DNA of 64,000 nt from Methanospirillum lacunae (GCF_003173355.1 NZ_QGMY01000002.1:62001-126000), one strand, 5' to 3'; positions 1 through 9,976 are shown, numbered from the stretch's first letter. The notes: generated from the sequence alone by a model not told the origin. Translations and numbers: made by a program.

Positions 1-55
1 TCAGGGAACTCAGATTCTGGTAGAATTCCCATATCTCGTAAAGGAATAAGTACCC

Positions 56-1405
56 ATGTCTAAAATTCTCATTGTTGATGATGAAGCGATCATCACCATG
101 CAACTTGAAGAGCGCCTCAGTGCAATGGGATATGAGGTGGCAGGGATGGCTGCCTCTGGTGAAGAGAGCATCGAGAAAGCGAGACGATTGGGACCAGATC
201 TTATTCTTATGGATATCGTGATGCCTGGAAAGATGAATGGCATTGATGCGGCAAAGATCATCACCACTGAATTACATATCCCTGTTGTTTTTATCACTGC
301 ATATGCAGATGATGCCATCATCGCAAAAGCGAAGAGTGTACGGCCCTACGGGTATATCGTCAAACCCTTCAACGAACTGGAGATAAAAGCTGCTATTGAA
401 GTAGCATTATTTCGCAGATCAGCAGAGCAGGAAGAAGAGAGATCAGTCAGATCAATTCACCGGAAAATTCCTTCATCGCCTGATGCTGACCAGATTGATG
501 GAGACGTGACCTATCTGGATCGACCTGAAATAAAAACTGTGTTACTTGAAGATATCTTCACTGATATCATGCTCTTTCTGTATACGGATCAGGCTGAGAA
601 AGATCCCATCTTTAAATTTGCAATAGAGGAAGGGATAAAGAAAGGTGGACGTAATCTGTTTGCCTATTCTCATTCTACACTCCAGAAATACTTCCCTAAA
701 GAGATCTCAAAACACGAACTCTACATCCACCGGATAAAAATCAACGAACTCTACACACTCCTGTCTATTCTGGAAAAATGTACCGACTCGCTTCTCTATG
801 AAGGCACAAAAGATTCACTCCAGATTCTTATTGATTTTTCAGAGACAGAAGAGTTCGATGAGATTATTGCTATCAAAAATCTGCTCATTGATAAAAAGAA
901 GAGTGGGACCCTCATATCAGGGATGATCGCCCTTAATATCGGAAAAATGGATCATACCCTGATAAAAGTCCTCGCAGAGGGGATCTCCAGAATCATTGTC
1001 TCTACCGGCAAGGAGACTACCCTTTCATTTGCCCATCACACCTATCCGGTCGATTCACTTTCGGTTGTTCCCCAGTCTACCATCGATGATGTTGTAAAAA
1101 AATTACTTGAGCCTGTAGTCCTTTCTCTTCTGGATAAACCTGTTTCAGGATATGATATTGTTCATGAGATTCATAGCCGGTATCAGGTTTTAATCCCTCA
1201 GGCCCGGGTATACACCCTCCTTCATGACCTGCTTGAGAATGGATATCTTGAGATACGGATTTCGGGAAAATCAAAATTATATTGTCCAACTGATAAGGGA
1301 AAAATTCACATCAATCAGAAACTTAACGACTTCAAAAAAGTATTTGAGCATATTCTGGGTGGAGGAAGGGGATTACCCACCAATGACACAGATTCCAGGA
1401 TGTGA
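56..1405 (+). CDS. Response regulator: REC, MEDS-like domain, PadR-type winged helix
   Basis: The first 120 or so residues form a CheY-like receiver. The acidic pair D8/D9, the phospho-acceptor D53 in LILMDIVMPG and the conserved K103 in YIVKPFN are all present. Residues of about 170-335 resemble the MEDS sensory domain of methanogens and methylotrophs (start DIMLFLYTDQAEKD). The last 95 residues (about 350-440) look like a PadR-type winged helix, with the phrases SGYDIVHEIHSRY and YTLLHDLLENGYLE. The product is probably a cytoplasmic transcription factor that receives phosphate from a histidine kinase encoded elsewhere. The ATG is preceded by AAAGGAATAAG. The REC call is firm, the winged helix good and the middle domain moderate. 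Confidence 0.85.
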   Translation: MSKILIVDDEAIITMQLEERLSAMGYEVAGMAASGEESIEKARRLGPDLILMDIVMPGKMNGIDAAKIITTELHIPVVFITAYADDAIIAKAKSVRPYGYIVKPFNELEIKAAIEVALFRRSAEQEEERSVRSIHRKIPSSPDADQIDGDVTYLDRPEIKTVLLEDIFTDIMLFLYTDQAEKDPIFKFAIEEGIKKGGRNLFAYSHSTLQKYFPKEISKHELYIHRIKINELYTLLSILEKCTDSLLYEGTKDSLQILIDFSETEEFDEIIAIKNLLIDKKKSGTLISGMIALNIGKMDHTLIKVLAEGISRIIVSTGKETTLSFAHHTYPVDSLSVVPQSTIDDVVKKLLEPVVLSLLDKPVSGYDIVHEIHSRYQVLIPQARVYTLLHDLLENGYLEIRISGKSKLYCPTDKGKIHINQKLNDFKKVFEHILGGGRGLPTNDTDSRM

Positions 1406-1957
1406 CGAGCATCCATTCTTACCGGATTTATCGAAAATACTCACCCCATATACTATCAGAATTAATCCTGCTCTTTTTTGCCATGGCTAAATCAAAAAAT
1501 GAAACAAGATTTGTATTATGTAGTCAGGTTTATCTCGTTTCATATAGTGGAAGTAAATGGGTACAAGGATACCTACAAGAGGAGAACCTACACCATTGAA
1601 GAAATACATGAACTCATCTGACCAGGTGAAAGCAAACATATCAATCCTACATATTGTCATACTCAAGATGCATTAGAAAGATCTCAACCAACAATATCTG
1701 CGGTTCTTCTTTCGAAGTACTCCGGATATCTACGACACGATATCCAGAGGTACGTACCATGTTCAGGTCAACATTGAGTACTGCATTGCAATTTCTCCGG
1801 GTAATGGGTTGCATACCATTTTCAATTGGGTAGTTCTCCTCCTGTTTGTTTTTTTATTGGCAGTAAACCTACCAGAACTGAACTGATGTGAGTTTTAAAA
1901 GCTCAGTATGGTCCGAGTATTTGATGCTGATACAAAAAACCAGGAAATTTGGAACAT
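1406..1957. other. Gene-poor intergenic stretch
   Basis: No convincing gene is seen. A 40-codon ATG frame at 1499-1621 continues beyond its stop as a coding-like frame to about 1770. This could be an eroded gene, but I recognise no family in it. Confidence 0.4.
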
Positions 1958-2242
1958 ATGAAGCCAGACACCATAACCGAGCCTTTCACAACACTCATAG
2001 ATGAGGAGATATTTCTTCGGATTCTTACGATTCTGCCAGATATAGATGAAGAAAAGATCAGGATTGATCTTGAGAATAATGAATCGCTGATTACCATAAC
2101 AGCATCAGGTACCAGAGTTCAGTTTCAGAAAAAAATTGTCATCCCCTGCGATGTACGGCTTTTGAAAAAGCGATTTTCTGATGGGGTTCTAGAGATAATT
2201 CTAGAAAAAACACTTCCAAATCCATCACATAATCAGCCGTAA
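1958..2242 (+). CDS. Small heat-shock protein-like (Hsp20/alpha-crystallin fold), short form
   Basis: The protein is about 94 residues long. Its pattern matches the core of an alpha-crystallin domain: a beta-strand segment IRIDLENNESLITITASG, then FQKKIVIPCDVRLLKKRFSDG and VLEIILEK, the last being the family's terminal G-x-L-x-I-x-L-type strand. It lacks the long N-terminal arm and an obvious I-x-I tail, so it may be an Hsp20-like holdase or one of the divergent archaeal versions. A TTG lies in frame at 1949, but the ATG at 1958 is the better start. It sits 0.6 kb ahead of grpE-dnaK-dnaJ on the same strand, which supports a stress role. Confidence 0.6.
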   Translation: MKPDTITEPFTTLIDEEIFLRILTILPDIDEEKIRIDLENNESLITITASGTRVQFQKKIVIPCDVRLLKKRFSDGVLEIILEKTLPNPSHNQP

Positions 2243-2340
2243 CGAGCCCTCTTCTAACCTGAAAATCTATTACAGATTTTGTTTCAAAATTTGATTTCTG
2301 CCAACAATTCTATACAAATCATCATTCCATATTCCGCCGG

Positions 2341-2659
2341 GTGAGGGTAATTTCCAGCAGTACAGGTAAGCGGGAAAGGTACCAGATAGGCGATGATATC
2401 GGCCTTATCTGGGGAAAGTATCTCGATGTGAAAAGAAATTTCCACAAAAACCATGCATCCGGATATTTAAACTTTGGTGCGGCTGACGCAGTTGTCGGAA
2501 ATACCAGTCTTGAGTCTCTGGATCATCTGTACAACGAATATATTCGGATGTACTGGAAATTTCCCCCTGGTAACTAATGATCCATGGATAGCACGAGCAG
2601 GAACACGTGAGACAGCGGTCGATTTATCAAAAATTCTGTTTGATACATCATCCACCTGA
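2341..2659 (+). pseudogene. Possible frameshifted gene remnant, family unknown
   Basis: Two overlapping frames join at a CCCCC tract near 2565. The first (2341-2577) reads through NFGAADAVVGNTSLESLDH to WKFPPG. The second continues as NDPWIARAGTRETAVDLSK to a stop at 2659. Joined by a one-base shift they give about 105 residues of coding-like sequence. I do not recognise the family. The upstream start is a GTG without a clear ribosome-binding site. It may be a fragment of a mobile or accessory gene. Confidence 0.3.
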
Positions 2660-2850
2660 ATACCGGTATGGTTTGGGTCAAATCTGATGAATGGATTTCA
2701 GGTCTGTCTAAAGGATATATTATCGTAAATTACACTTTCATGCTAGAATAAGGGAAAATCAGAGGGTATTTACCATTTCATTGGGCTGCCCGGAAAGTAC
2801 TGATCTCAGGCATCATGATGCAATAGACGAAGACTGGAAAAAGGGGAACA

Positions 2851-3363
2851 ATGGTAGAAGATCTGGAGCAGATAACAAAGGATCTCGAGAGGCATGTCAA
2901 ACTTGCTGAAGACCGGCTCAATCAGCTGAAGTACCTTCAGGCCGATTTTGAGAACTATCGCAAATGGTCTGAAAAAGAAAAGGCATCAGTCATCGCCCTG
3001 GCGAATGAGAGTCTGATCAAAGATCTTCTGGTGATACTGGATGATTTTGACCAGGCTATCCCCTCTCTTGAGAAGGAGGAGAATCGGGAAGGGCTCCTCA
3101 TGATCCGGAAAAAAATGATGAAAATCCTGGGTGAGTATGGGCTTCAACCAATTGAGTGCGTAGGTAAAAAATTTGACCCCCATTTTCACGAGGTAATCAG
3201 CAAGGAGAAGTGTCAGCAGGAATCAGATACGATTCTTAAAGATTTCAGCACCGGATACCAGTTGAAATCAAAGGTCATCAGGCCATCTAAAGTAAAGATT
3301 GCAGAACAGATTGCAGAGAATGTAGGTGATAATTATGGCAAAAGAGAAGATTATTGGGATTGA
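2851..3363 (+). CDS. grpE: GrpE, nucleotide exchange factor for DnaK
   Basis: The 170-residue protein has the usual GrpE shape: an N-terminal coiled coil (about residues 1-55, including [14 protein letters not shown]) followed by the beta-domain with [13 protein letters not shown]. GrpE releases ADP from DnaK in the cytoplasm. The start ATG follows AAAAAGGGG. The 3' end overlaps the dnaK start by 29 bases, so translation is probably coupled. GrpE-DnaK-DnaJ is a bacterial-type set found in only some archaea, mostly mesophiles, and is generally attributed to transfer from bacteria. Confidence 0.95.
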   Translation: MVEDLEQITKDLERHVKLAEDRLNQLKYLQADFENYRKWSEKEKASVIALANESLIKDLLVILDDFDQAIPSLEKEENREGLLMIRKKMMKILGEYGLQPIECVGKKFDPHFHEVISKEKCQQESDTILKDFSTGYQLKSKVIRPSKVKIAEQIAENVGDNYGKREDYWD

Positions 3364-5218
3364 CCTGGGAACATCCAACAGCGAAGCGGCGGTCATACTT
3401 GGTGGAAAACCAACCATCATTCCTTCAGCTGAAGGAGCCACGGTAGCTGGGAAGATGTTTCCCTCCTATATCGCGTTTACTGCTGAAGGACATCTTCTTG
3501 TTGGAGAACCTGCACGGAGACAGGCAGTGAGTAATCCCGAAGACACTGTGACTGGTGCAAAACGAAAGATGGGCACCGATTATATCTACAAAATATCGGG
3601 AAAGGAATACACGCCTCAGCAGATCTCTGCATTTCTTCTGCAAAAGATAAAACGGGATGCAGAAGCATTTCTCGGGGAACCGATAACCAAGGCTGTGATC
3701 ACCGTACCTGCATATTTCAATGACAACCAGCGAACCGCAACGAAAGATGCAGGAAAGATTGCAGGACTTGATGTGGTCAGACTGGTGAATGAGCCTACTG
3801 CTGCTTCAATGGCATATGGTCTTGATCGGAGCGGAGAATACAAAATCCTCGTATTTGATCTTGGGGGTGGTACGCTTGATGTCACCATCATGGAGTTTGG
3901 AGGAGGAACGTTCACGGTTCTGGCAACCTCTGGAGATACCCAACTCGGAGGTACTGACATGGACAATGCAGTCTATGAGTGGATTGCAGCCGAGTTTCAA
4001 AAACTTGAGGGAATCGACATCAGGAATGACAAGATGGCGATAACCCGGGTAAAGGAAGCAGCAGAGAAGGCAAAGATTGAGTTATCAAATGTTATCGAGA
4101 CTGAGATCAATCTGCCCTACGTTTCAGCTACCCAGGCAGGACCCAAGCACCTCTCGATGAAACTGAGCAGGTCTAAACTTGAACAACTGGTTGAACCGAT
4201 CATCAAGCGCTGCATTCATCCTTTTGAACAGGCACTCACTGATGCCAGTCTGACCAAGGAGGATATCCAGAAAGTAATCCTTGTTGGCGGACCCACCCGA
4301 ATGCCGGTTGTTCAGAAGTTTATCGAGGATCATATCGGTAAAAAGGTCGAGCGAGGAATTGACCCGATGGAGTGTGTGGCTATCGGAGCAGCTATCCAGG
4401 GTGCAATATTAGGTGGCGAGATCACCGATATGGTGCTGCTCGATGTGACTCCGCTCACCCTTGGTATCGAGACAATGGGAGGGGTCAGAACCGGATTGAT
4501 CGAGAGAAACACCACTATCCCTACGAAAAAAAGTGAAATTTTCTCAACTGCAGCCGATTACCAGACTTCGGTCACGGTTCACGTTCTCCAGGGAGAACGT
4601 CCCATGGCAAGTGACAATGTCAGTCTGGGCCAGTTTAATCTGGTAGGTATTCCCCCAGCTCCCCGTGGAGTACCTCAGATTGAAGTGACCTTTGATATCG
4701 ATGCATCAGGTATCCTGAATGTGTCAGCAAAAGATCTCGGGACCGGCAAAGAGCAGAAGATGACCATCACGGCTTCAACAAAACTTCCTGATACTGATGT
4801 GAAGAAGATGGTCAATGAAGCAAAGCAGTTTGAGGAGGATGATAGGAAACGCAAAGAAGAGGTCGAGGCCCGCAACTCTGCAGATTCGTTGCTTTACACA
4901 GCAGAAAAAACAAAAACAGATCTTGCTGACAAACTGGGCCCAGAAATTGTTGAAACTATAAATGCTGCCATTGTGGCGTTGAAAACAACTTTAGAAGGAA
5001 AGGATGCTTCCCGAATCAGGACGGAGACTGAAAAACTCCAGAAAGTTCTGGGTGAAGCTGGATCTGCTGTGTACCAGAAGACCGCCCAGAAGTATGCTCA
5101 GCAGCAGGGGGGTGAGCAGTGTTCCTCACCTGGATGCGATCCATCAGGTACGGGAACAAGTTCATCTGGTGAAGAGAAGGTGGTAGATGCAGATTTCAAG
5201 GTTAAGGATGAGGAATAA
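3335..5218 (+). CDS. dnaK: DnaK (Hsp70) chaperone
   Basis: This is a full-length Hsp70 of about 627 residues. The nucleotide-binding domain carries GIDLGTSNS near the N-terminus, [16 protein letters not shown] and [11 protein letters not shown]. The substrate-binding domain starts after [17 protein letters not shown], and a helical lid follows. The tail is short, Ser/Gly-rich and unusual in holding a C-x4-C pair before the usual acidic end ([12 protein letters not shown]). A GTG at 3326 is in frame, but the ATG at 3335, with GTAGGTGA just upstream, fits the conserved N-terminus. It refolds proteins with GrpE and DnaJ encoded on either side. Confidence 0.97.
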   Translation: MAKEKIIGIDLGTSNSEAAVILGGKPTIIPSAEGATVAGKMFPSYIAFTAEGHLLVGEPARRQAVSNPEDTVTGAKRKMGTDYIYKISGKEYTPQQISAFLLQKIKRDAEAFLGEPITKAVITVPAYFNDNQRTATKDAGKIAGLDVVRLVNEPTAASMAYGLDRSGEYKILVFDLGGGTLDVTIMEFGGGTFTVLATSGDTQLGGTDMDNAVYEWIAAEFQKLEGIDIRNDKMAITRVKEAAEKAKIELSNVIETEINLPYVSATQAGPKHLSMKLSRSKLEQLVEPIIKRCIHPFEQALTDASLTKEDIQKVILVGGPTRMPVVQKFIEDHIGKKVERGIDPMECVAIGAAIQGAILGGEITDMVLLDVTPLTLGIETMGGVRTGLIERNTTIPTKKSEIFSTAADYQTSVTVHVLQGERPMASDNVSLGQFNLVGIPPAPRGVPQIEVTFDIDASGILNVSAKDLGTGKEQKMTITASTKLPDTDVKKMVNEAKQFEEDDRKRKEEVEARNSADSLLYTAEKTKTDLADKLGPEIVETINAAIVALKTTLEGKDASRIRTETEKLQKVLGEAGSAVYQKTAQKYAQQQGGEQCSSPGCDPSGTGTSSSGEEKVVDADFKVKDEE

Positions 5219-5235
5219 GCCATTCCACATACATT

Positions 5236-6297
5236 ATGGCAAAGAAGGACTTCTATGAGATCCTGGGCGTGAAAAAAGATGCGTCACAGGACGATTTGAA
5301 GAAAGCATTCCGGCATCTTGCCAGAAAATATCATCCCGATCTCAATCAGGGGAGTAGAGAAGCCGAAGAAAAATTCAAGGAGATCAATGAAGCGTACCAG
5401 GTTCTGAGCGATCCACAGAAGAAAACCCAGTACGATCAGGTAGGACATGCAGACTTCAAACCTGGTGAGTATACGCAGGCTAAAACTCCCAGTTATGAAG
5501 ATCTATTCAGGGATTTCGGGCTGGGAGATATATTTGATGCGGTTTCCACCGGTACTACCAGAGCCCGAAGCAGGGCAGGTGCTGATCTCAGGTATGATAT
5601 AGAAATCTCCCTTACTGACGCTTTTTACGGGACAAAAAATACCGTAACAGTTCCTCACCAGATCTCCTGCACCTCCTGTCACGGGACCGGAGCAGAACCC
5701 GGTTTTTCCAGAACCTGTACTTCCTGCCACGGGACCGGGGAGATTCGGACAGTGCAGAAGAGAGGCCATCAGCAGGTGATGAATATTGCACAGTGCCCGG
5801 TATGCGGTGGGATTGGGACGATCATTGAGAAGCCCTGTAAAACCTGCCAGGGAAGAGGGGTACTTCAAAAAACCAGAAAACTTGAGGTTTCTATTCCCCG
5901 TGGTGTTAAGGACAAGCAATTTTTGCGAATTGCCGGTGAAGGAGAACCAGGAGAGAACCAGGGACCACCGGGAGATCTGTATGCAGTTGTCCATGTAAAA
6001 CCTGACCCCTCATTTGAGAGACAGGGAACAGATCTGTATAGTAAAGCCATTATCGGAGTGAAAACGGCTATACTTGGAGGAGAGATCTCCGTGCGTACGA
6101 TTACCGGCATGGCGTCCCTGAAAATTCCTAGGGGGACCCAGAGTAACACACTCTTTCGACTCAAGGGACAGGGCATGCCCTACCTAAACGGTACTAAACG
6201 GGGAGATCTTATGGTAAAAATCATTGTAACCATCCCGCAAAATCTGACCCCCAGACAGGAAAGTCTTATACTGGAAGCCTTTGCAGGAGAAAAATAG
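5236..6297 (+). CDS. dnaJ: DnaJ (Hsp40) co-chaperone
   Basis: A type I Hsp40 of 353 residues. It has a J domain (residues 4-68, HPD at 33-35 to stimulate the DnaK ATPase) and a short, poorly Gly/Phe-rich linker. The zinc-finger domain carries four CxxCxGxG repeats at residues 145-152, 161-168, 187-194 and 201-208. Two C-terminal beta-sandwich substrate-binding domains follow. It begins 17 bases after dnaK and is clearly co-transcribed. All zinc ligands and the HPD are intact, so it should be functional. Confidence 0.96.
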   Translation: MAKKDFYEILGVKKDASQDDLKKAFRHLARKYHPDLNQGSREAEEKFKEINEAYQVLSDPQKKTQYDQVGHADFKPGEYTQAKTPSYEDLFRDFGLGDIFDAVSTGTTRARSRAGADLRYDIEISLTDAFYGTKNTVTVPHQISCTSCHGTGAEPGFSRTCTSCHGTGEIRTVQKRGHQQVMNIAQCPVCGGIGTIIEKPCKTCQGRGVLQKTRKLEVSIPRGVKDKQFLRIAGEGEPGENQGPPGDLYAVVHVKPDPSFERQGTDLYSKAIIGVKTAILGGEISVRTITGMASLKIPRGTQSNTLFRLKGQGMPYLNGTKRGDLMVKIIVTIPQNLTPRQESLILEAFAGEK

Positions 6298-6309
6298 GGG
6301 GTGAACAAG

Positions 6310-6774
6310 ATGAAACGATTGTATTTCCAGCAGGTTTACGAAGAACTTGAGGTGATGAGAAATTATATGGATTCACTCTTTCAGCAGATCCAGGAGAACA
6401 GCCCGATTCTCTTACTTCCTTCTTCAGATGTCCTATCAAGGAAGTTACTTCCGGGTGTGCAGGATAATCTCCAGATTCAACTTGTAGAGTTTAAAGATGA
6501 GATTGTAGTAAGTGCTCAAATGATTCCCGGTGATCTCAAACGAGACATCACGATAGACCTGATCCATCCAATGGCCTTGAAAATCTCCTGTGTACGCAGA
6601 GAGTGGAAAAAAGAGGATAAAATTGAATATACCATGTGTGAACACAGTTTTGGGTATATCTCACAGATTATTCCTCTTTCTGTGCCAGTCTCCAGAGACG
6701 GAATATATACTTCATTGAAGAATGGCGTTCTGAAAGTACACCTCAAAAAATGCGATGCAAATCCGGAACGGTAG
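6310..6774 (+). CDS. Small heat-shock protein, Hsp20 family
   Basis: About 154 residues. An N-terminal amphipathic arm (to about residue 45) is followed by an alpha-crystallin-like domain that ends in IPLSVPVSRDGIYTSLKNG and VLKVHLKK, which is diagnostic of Hsp20. A GTG at 6301 is in frame, but GGGGGTGA lies five or six bases before the ATG at 6310, so I prefer the latter. It starts about a dozen bases after dnaJ and should be the last gene of the chaperone operon. An ATP-independent holdase that hands clients to the DnaK system is the expected role. Confidence 0.8.
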   Translation: MKRLYFQQVYEELEVMRNYMDSLFQQIQENSPILLLPSSDVLSRKLLPGVQDNLQIQLVEFKDEIVVSAQMIPGDLKRDITIDLIHPMALKISCVRREWKKEDKIEYTMCEHSFGYISQIIPLSVPVSRDGIYTSLKNGVLKVHLKKCDANPER

Positions 6775-7014
6775 CATCAGATACTTCAGAGGATAACTAA
6801 AAGACCCACTCTTTTACGGTATGGTAAATATTAACACCCTACAAACTGCCCATCTTCTTCGAATTGAATATGATTCAGGATGGTTGCATATTTGGCGAAT
6901 CTTTTTTGCCCCTTTTTCATCCATATGGTGGCATCCTGTATATATTATAGTGACCGGATTGCATGATCTGAATTTTGTGAAAGATACATACTTAAATCCC
7001 TCTTTACTTCCGGT

Positions 7015-8718
7015 TTAATGATCCATATGGATTTTCAGTATTGACTGCCCATCGGATGATGATGAACTAACGTTATCAGCATGTTTTCGGATAAGAAATC
7101 CTCCAAGCCCGGTCATCATAGAGGGATCATTAAGGATCTCGTCTTCACCTGGTGGTTTTTCAGGTAAGGGGAGGAGTTCCCCGGCATAGGATATCTGGGC
7201 ATCTAAATTATATTCATCAAATGAGACTGATATTTTTACCGGACCGGAAGATAGCAGGTGATATACAATCAGTTCAGCCCCCTCGGTCAACGCGGTAGAC
7301 ATCCGAATGATTACCTCTTTTCTCGCAGCCCAGGCTTCACCTTGTCTCTCCATAAGGGTGAAGATCTGATTATAAATATTGCCATCAGGATCAATGGAAA
7401 TCATGACTTTTTCCCTGATCCCGATTCTCAGCAGTAGATTGAGAATTATTGCAATAATCGTTGCAAGTGAGAGAGCTGAATCAAATATCGGTTTTATGAT
7501 AATTGGAACACCTGAATAGGCATTTGGGATAAGATAAACGCTGATTCCAAAAATAAATGAAATTCCTATCAATAATATTTTCCGTGAATCAAGCATCCGT
7601 GAAGTAATCGTCTGGATACCTCCGACGATAATAAATCCGGCTACATAAATTATCGTTCCACCTATGACGGGACCCGGCATAATAAGGAAAACCGTGGCAA
7701 GAATAGGAATAAAGGCGAGTGCGATGAGAATTCCACCGGTAACAAATCCGATGTACCTGCTAGTCGAGCGGGTGGCTATCGAGAGTCCGATATTCGAAGA
7801 AGAACCCGTCTGCCCCATTCCCCCTAAAAGACCTCCGATACATGATGCAATGCCATCTGCAAAGAGACCGGACCTGATATTCATCATATCCGGCCGTTTC
7901 CATTCCGGATTATTGATTCGTTGACAGATAGAAAATTCACCGATACTTTTTACAAACGTAACAAGAGCAGCAATGGTAAATGGAATTATGAGCTCAGTTT
8001 TAAAGGAAAGTCCAAAATATGAGATATTGGGTAACGCAACCAATGGTGAAGATGCAATTTTGCCTAATGGATCATTGCCGGCAATACCGAGACTGATACA
8101 TAAGGCATACCCCACCGCCATTCCAACGATAACTGGAAAGAGCTTCAGGCTACCTTTCCCCCAGACGGTCACACTGACCGTAACCAGGAGGGTTATTATT
8201 GCGATAAGTGTTGCTAGAGGATTAGGAGTTGAGTTCACATCACTCATTCCAAAAAAATTGGGTAATGCATAGGGAATCACAGTAACTCCAAGCATCATGA
8301 TCACAATGCCAGTCACTTCTACCGGGAAGAGGACACGAAGTTTATGGACTATCCGGGAGAGGAGAGCCTGTAGTATACCGGAGAAAGCAGTCATCCCACA
8401 AAGGAGTGAAAGACCTCCGCCCTGAAGGGCCAATACGGAAGCAGAAACAAAATTAGGGCCATTTACGCGGGGGATGAGGAAGCCTGATCCAAACTCCGGG
8501 TGTTTTATTGCCTGAAATATGCACGCAATACCATTTGAGAGCATGGACATTGAGACAAAAAAGGCTGCAGCACCGGTCTCAAGATTTGCAGTTCTTGCGA
8601 CAATGATGGGAAATATAAATGCAGTGGCCACGATGCCCAAATGTTGCAGCCCAAGCAGGAACATCGTAGGAAATGGTGGTTTATCATCTGCGGCGTATTC
8701 AAGGTTCGAAGGCTGCAT
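7015..8718 (-). CDS. NCS2-family uracil/xanthine permease with C-terminal ATPase-like domain
   Basis: Residues 1-435 are a polytopic NCS2 (xanthine/uracil) permease of roughly 12-14 hydrophobic segments, with the LLGLQHLGIVATAFIFP opening and the family phrase GGMGQTGSSSNIGLS. Residues 436-567 are an added cytoplasmic domain. Its end, TGLGGFLIRKHADNVSSS followed by GQSILKIHM, resembles the G2 box of RsbW/SpoIIAB-type histidine-kinase ATPases. The N-box asparagine is not evident (ALTEGAELI), so ATP binding is uncertain. It imports a nucleobase across the membrane; the tail may regulate transport or sense nucleotide. It is convergent with the chaperone operon, and no ribosome-binding site is obvious at the ATG. 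Confidence 0.85.
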   Translation of the reverse strand: MQPSNLEYAADDKPPFPTMFLLGLQHLGIVATAFIFPIIVARTANLETGAAAFFVSMSMLSNGIACIFQAIKHPEFGSGFLIPRVNGPNFVSASVLALQGGGLSLLCGMTAFSGILQALLSRIVHKLRVLFPVEVTGIVIMMLGVTVIPYALPNFFGMSDVNSTPNPLATLIAIITLLVTVSVTVWGKGSLKLFPVIVGMAVGYALCISLGIAGNDPLGKIASSPLVALPNISYFGLSFKTELIIPFTIAALVTFVKSIGEFSICQRINNPEWKRPDMMNIRSGLFADGIASCIGGLLGGMGQTGSSSNIGLSIATRSTSRYIGFVTGGILIALAFIPILATVFLIMPGPVIGGTIIYVAGFIIVGGIQTITSRMLDSRKILLIGISFIFGISVYLIPNAYSGVPIIIKPIFDSALSLATIIAIILNLLLRIGIREKVMISIDPDGNIYNQIFTLMERQGEAWAARKEVIIRMSTALTEGAELIVYHLLSSGPVKISVSFDEYNLDAQISYAGELLPLPEKPPGEDEILNDPSMMTGLGGFLIRKHADNVSSSSSDGQSILKIHMDH

Positions 8719-8845
8719 ACTTTTTATATTCCTACTTCAACTATTTATCTAATTATATTTCATCAGAGGAAACAAAAGGGTCTAACTCGGTTTGCAGGAA
8801 AAGTGAGTGTTACTAAAGATTTGCAATAAGAGTTAGCAGGATTGA

Positions 8846-9250
8846 AAGTGCCCAATCACTTTCAAATTAACTATTGTTACTACTTTTTTGAAAGGCAAAA
8901 GAAGGAGGAACAAAGCGATTAACTATGAATATGTTGTATTTGGGATTGATTGGGGATTTAGAAAGATTTTCAGAATATTTCATACTCGATTCGCAATTGA
9001 ATCGTCATACCGGATGAGAAACCGTTCAAAGCCTAAGAAATCCTCTAAAAGTGTAAAACTTAAGTATTTTTACGCCATTATTTCAATCCTTTTAAAGAAT
9101 ATCTGGCTCGCAACAACATGGGATTATTTCTCACCTATTCAGATTGGTCCTCGTGTAATAATTCTGCGTGCATTCCGGTTTGAGTGGTTCACTAAGCTCT
9201 TTTGGAATTATGCAAAAAAACGGAGACGGTTTAGATCTCGAATTCCCTAA
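8846..9250 (+). pseudogene. C-terminal remnant of a DDE transposase (ISH3/IS4-like)
   Basis: An open stretch without a proper start encodes the C-terminal part of an archaeal DDE transposase. It has FGIDWGFRKIF, then RFAIESSYRMRNRSKPK (the conserved Y-x-x-R-F-x-I-E-x-S-Y-R signature holding the catalytic Glu), then a hydrophobic helix, and ends with basic residues KKRRRFRSRIP. The catalytic Asp pair and the N-terminal two thirds are missing. I find no terminal inverted repeats. It is a dead insertion-sequence fragment. Confidence 0.65.
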
Positions 9251-9330
9251 TTCAGGGTTAGAATCTACTGTAAAACAAAAAGAAATAATATTAATCTAAA
9301 ATATATCTATATTTTTCATACAAGGGAAAA

Positions 9331-9612
9331 CTATTCGGTCCCTTTTTTTGTCATCTTCTTTGAAGGTTTAATAGGACTTGGAGGGTTAGTATGTTCTGGT
9401 AGATCATCTCCATGGAGATGCGAATGGGCATCATGCCTGGGAGGAAGAACTGGTTTATCCTGTGGGTGGTGAGGGGGATGGGGTAGTGGATGAGCCATGG
9501 GATGATGGTGTTCTTCTTCATCATGCCTCTGTTTGTCCTGACTATCGATTGATTCTGCAAGTTGCGGTGCATCTTTTGGATATGCTTTGTGTTTCTGCTC
9601 TGGTGTCATCAT
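9331..9612 (-). CDS. Small His/Pro-rich protein
   Basis: A 93-residue protein made mostly of His, Pro, Glu, Asp and Lys, with the core EEHHHPMAHPLPHPPHHP and a later RHDAHSHLHGD. It has no signal peptide or membrane segment. AAAGGAG lies just upstream of two tandem ATG codons (9612 or 9609), which makes translation believable. A role in binding or storing a transition metal such as nickel, zinc or cobalt is an inference from composition alone. No metallochaperone neighbours are present. Confidence 0.6.
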   Translation of the reverse strand: MMTPEQKHKAYPKDAPQLAESIDSQDKQRHDEEEHHHPMAHPLPHPPHHPQDKPVLPPRHDAHSHLHGDDLPEHTNPPSPIKPSKKMTKKGTE

Positions 9613-9865
9613 AACTCCTTTCTCTCCCTCTGGATGAGATACAAATTGAATAGCCCGGAGTCAGGGAATAAGTATCTAATTATTTCAAATTTTGTTTCAA
9701 ATAATGAAATTCAGGATATAGATTATGAGTGATTACTGAGCACGATAAGATCAGAACGATATGCCATTCGAGCGTTTACCCACCTGTGCCTCAAAAGCAG
9801 AATCGCATCCTTGATTAGGGATTTTTTCAAGTGGTTTGCTTGACCGGAAAGTTACTTTCATGGTG

Positions 9866-9899
9866 ATGGAGGGTGTTTAGAAGACACCCGTTCCTCCAT
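9866..9899. other. Nested hairpin upstream of a small gene
   Basis: A two-part inverted repeat: outer arms ATGGA and TCCAT, inner arms GGGTGT and ACACCC around a seven-base loop, with a short bulge on the 3' side. No T-tract follows. It lies 78 bases upstream of the 70-residue gene at 9977 and could be a leader structure, an operator or a relic of a mobile element. Confidence 0.4.
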
Positions 9900-9976
9900 G
9901 GAGATCTGTATGGTGTCCGTTTGTCATATCGTAGCATGTGAACACATTTGCACTGACTGATGGAGGATGATTTGGT

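Noticed and set aside
6821-7018. 65-codon frame after the second small heat-shock gene
   Set aside because: No ribosome-binding site, overlaps the end of the convergent permease gene, and composition (many Trp, Ile) looks random.
7664-8272. Plus-strand frames inside the permease gene
   Set aside because: Antisense shadows; the minus-strand frame is a complete NCS2 permease.
8720-8845. Possible 5' end of the transposase remnant or an inverted repeat
   Set aside because: An in-frame stop at 8843-8845 and no matching inverted repeat after 9250.
9351-9572. Alternative frame within the His-rich gene
   Set aside because: The other frame has a ribosome-binding site and biased composition; this one is its shadow.
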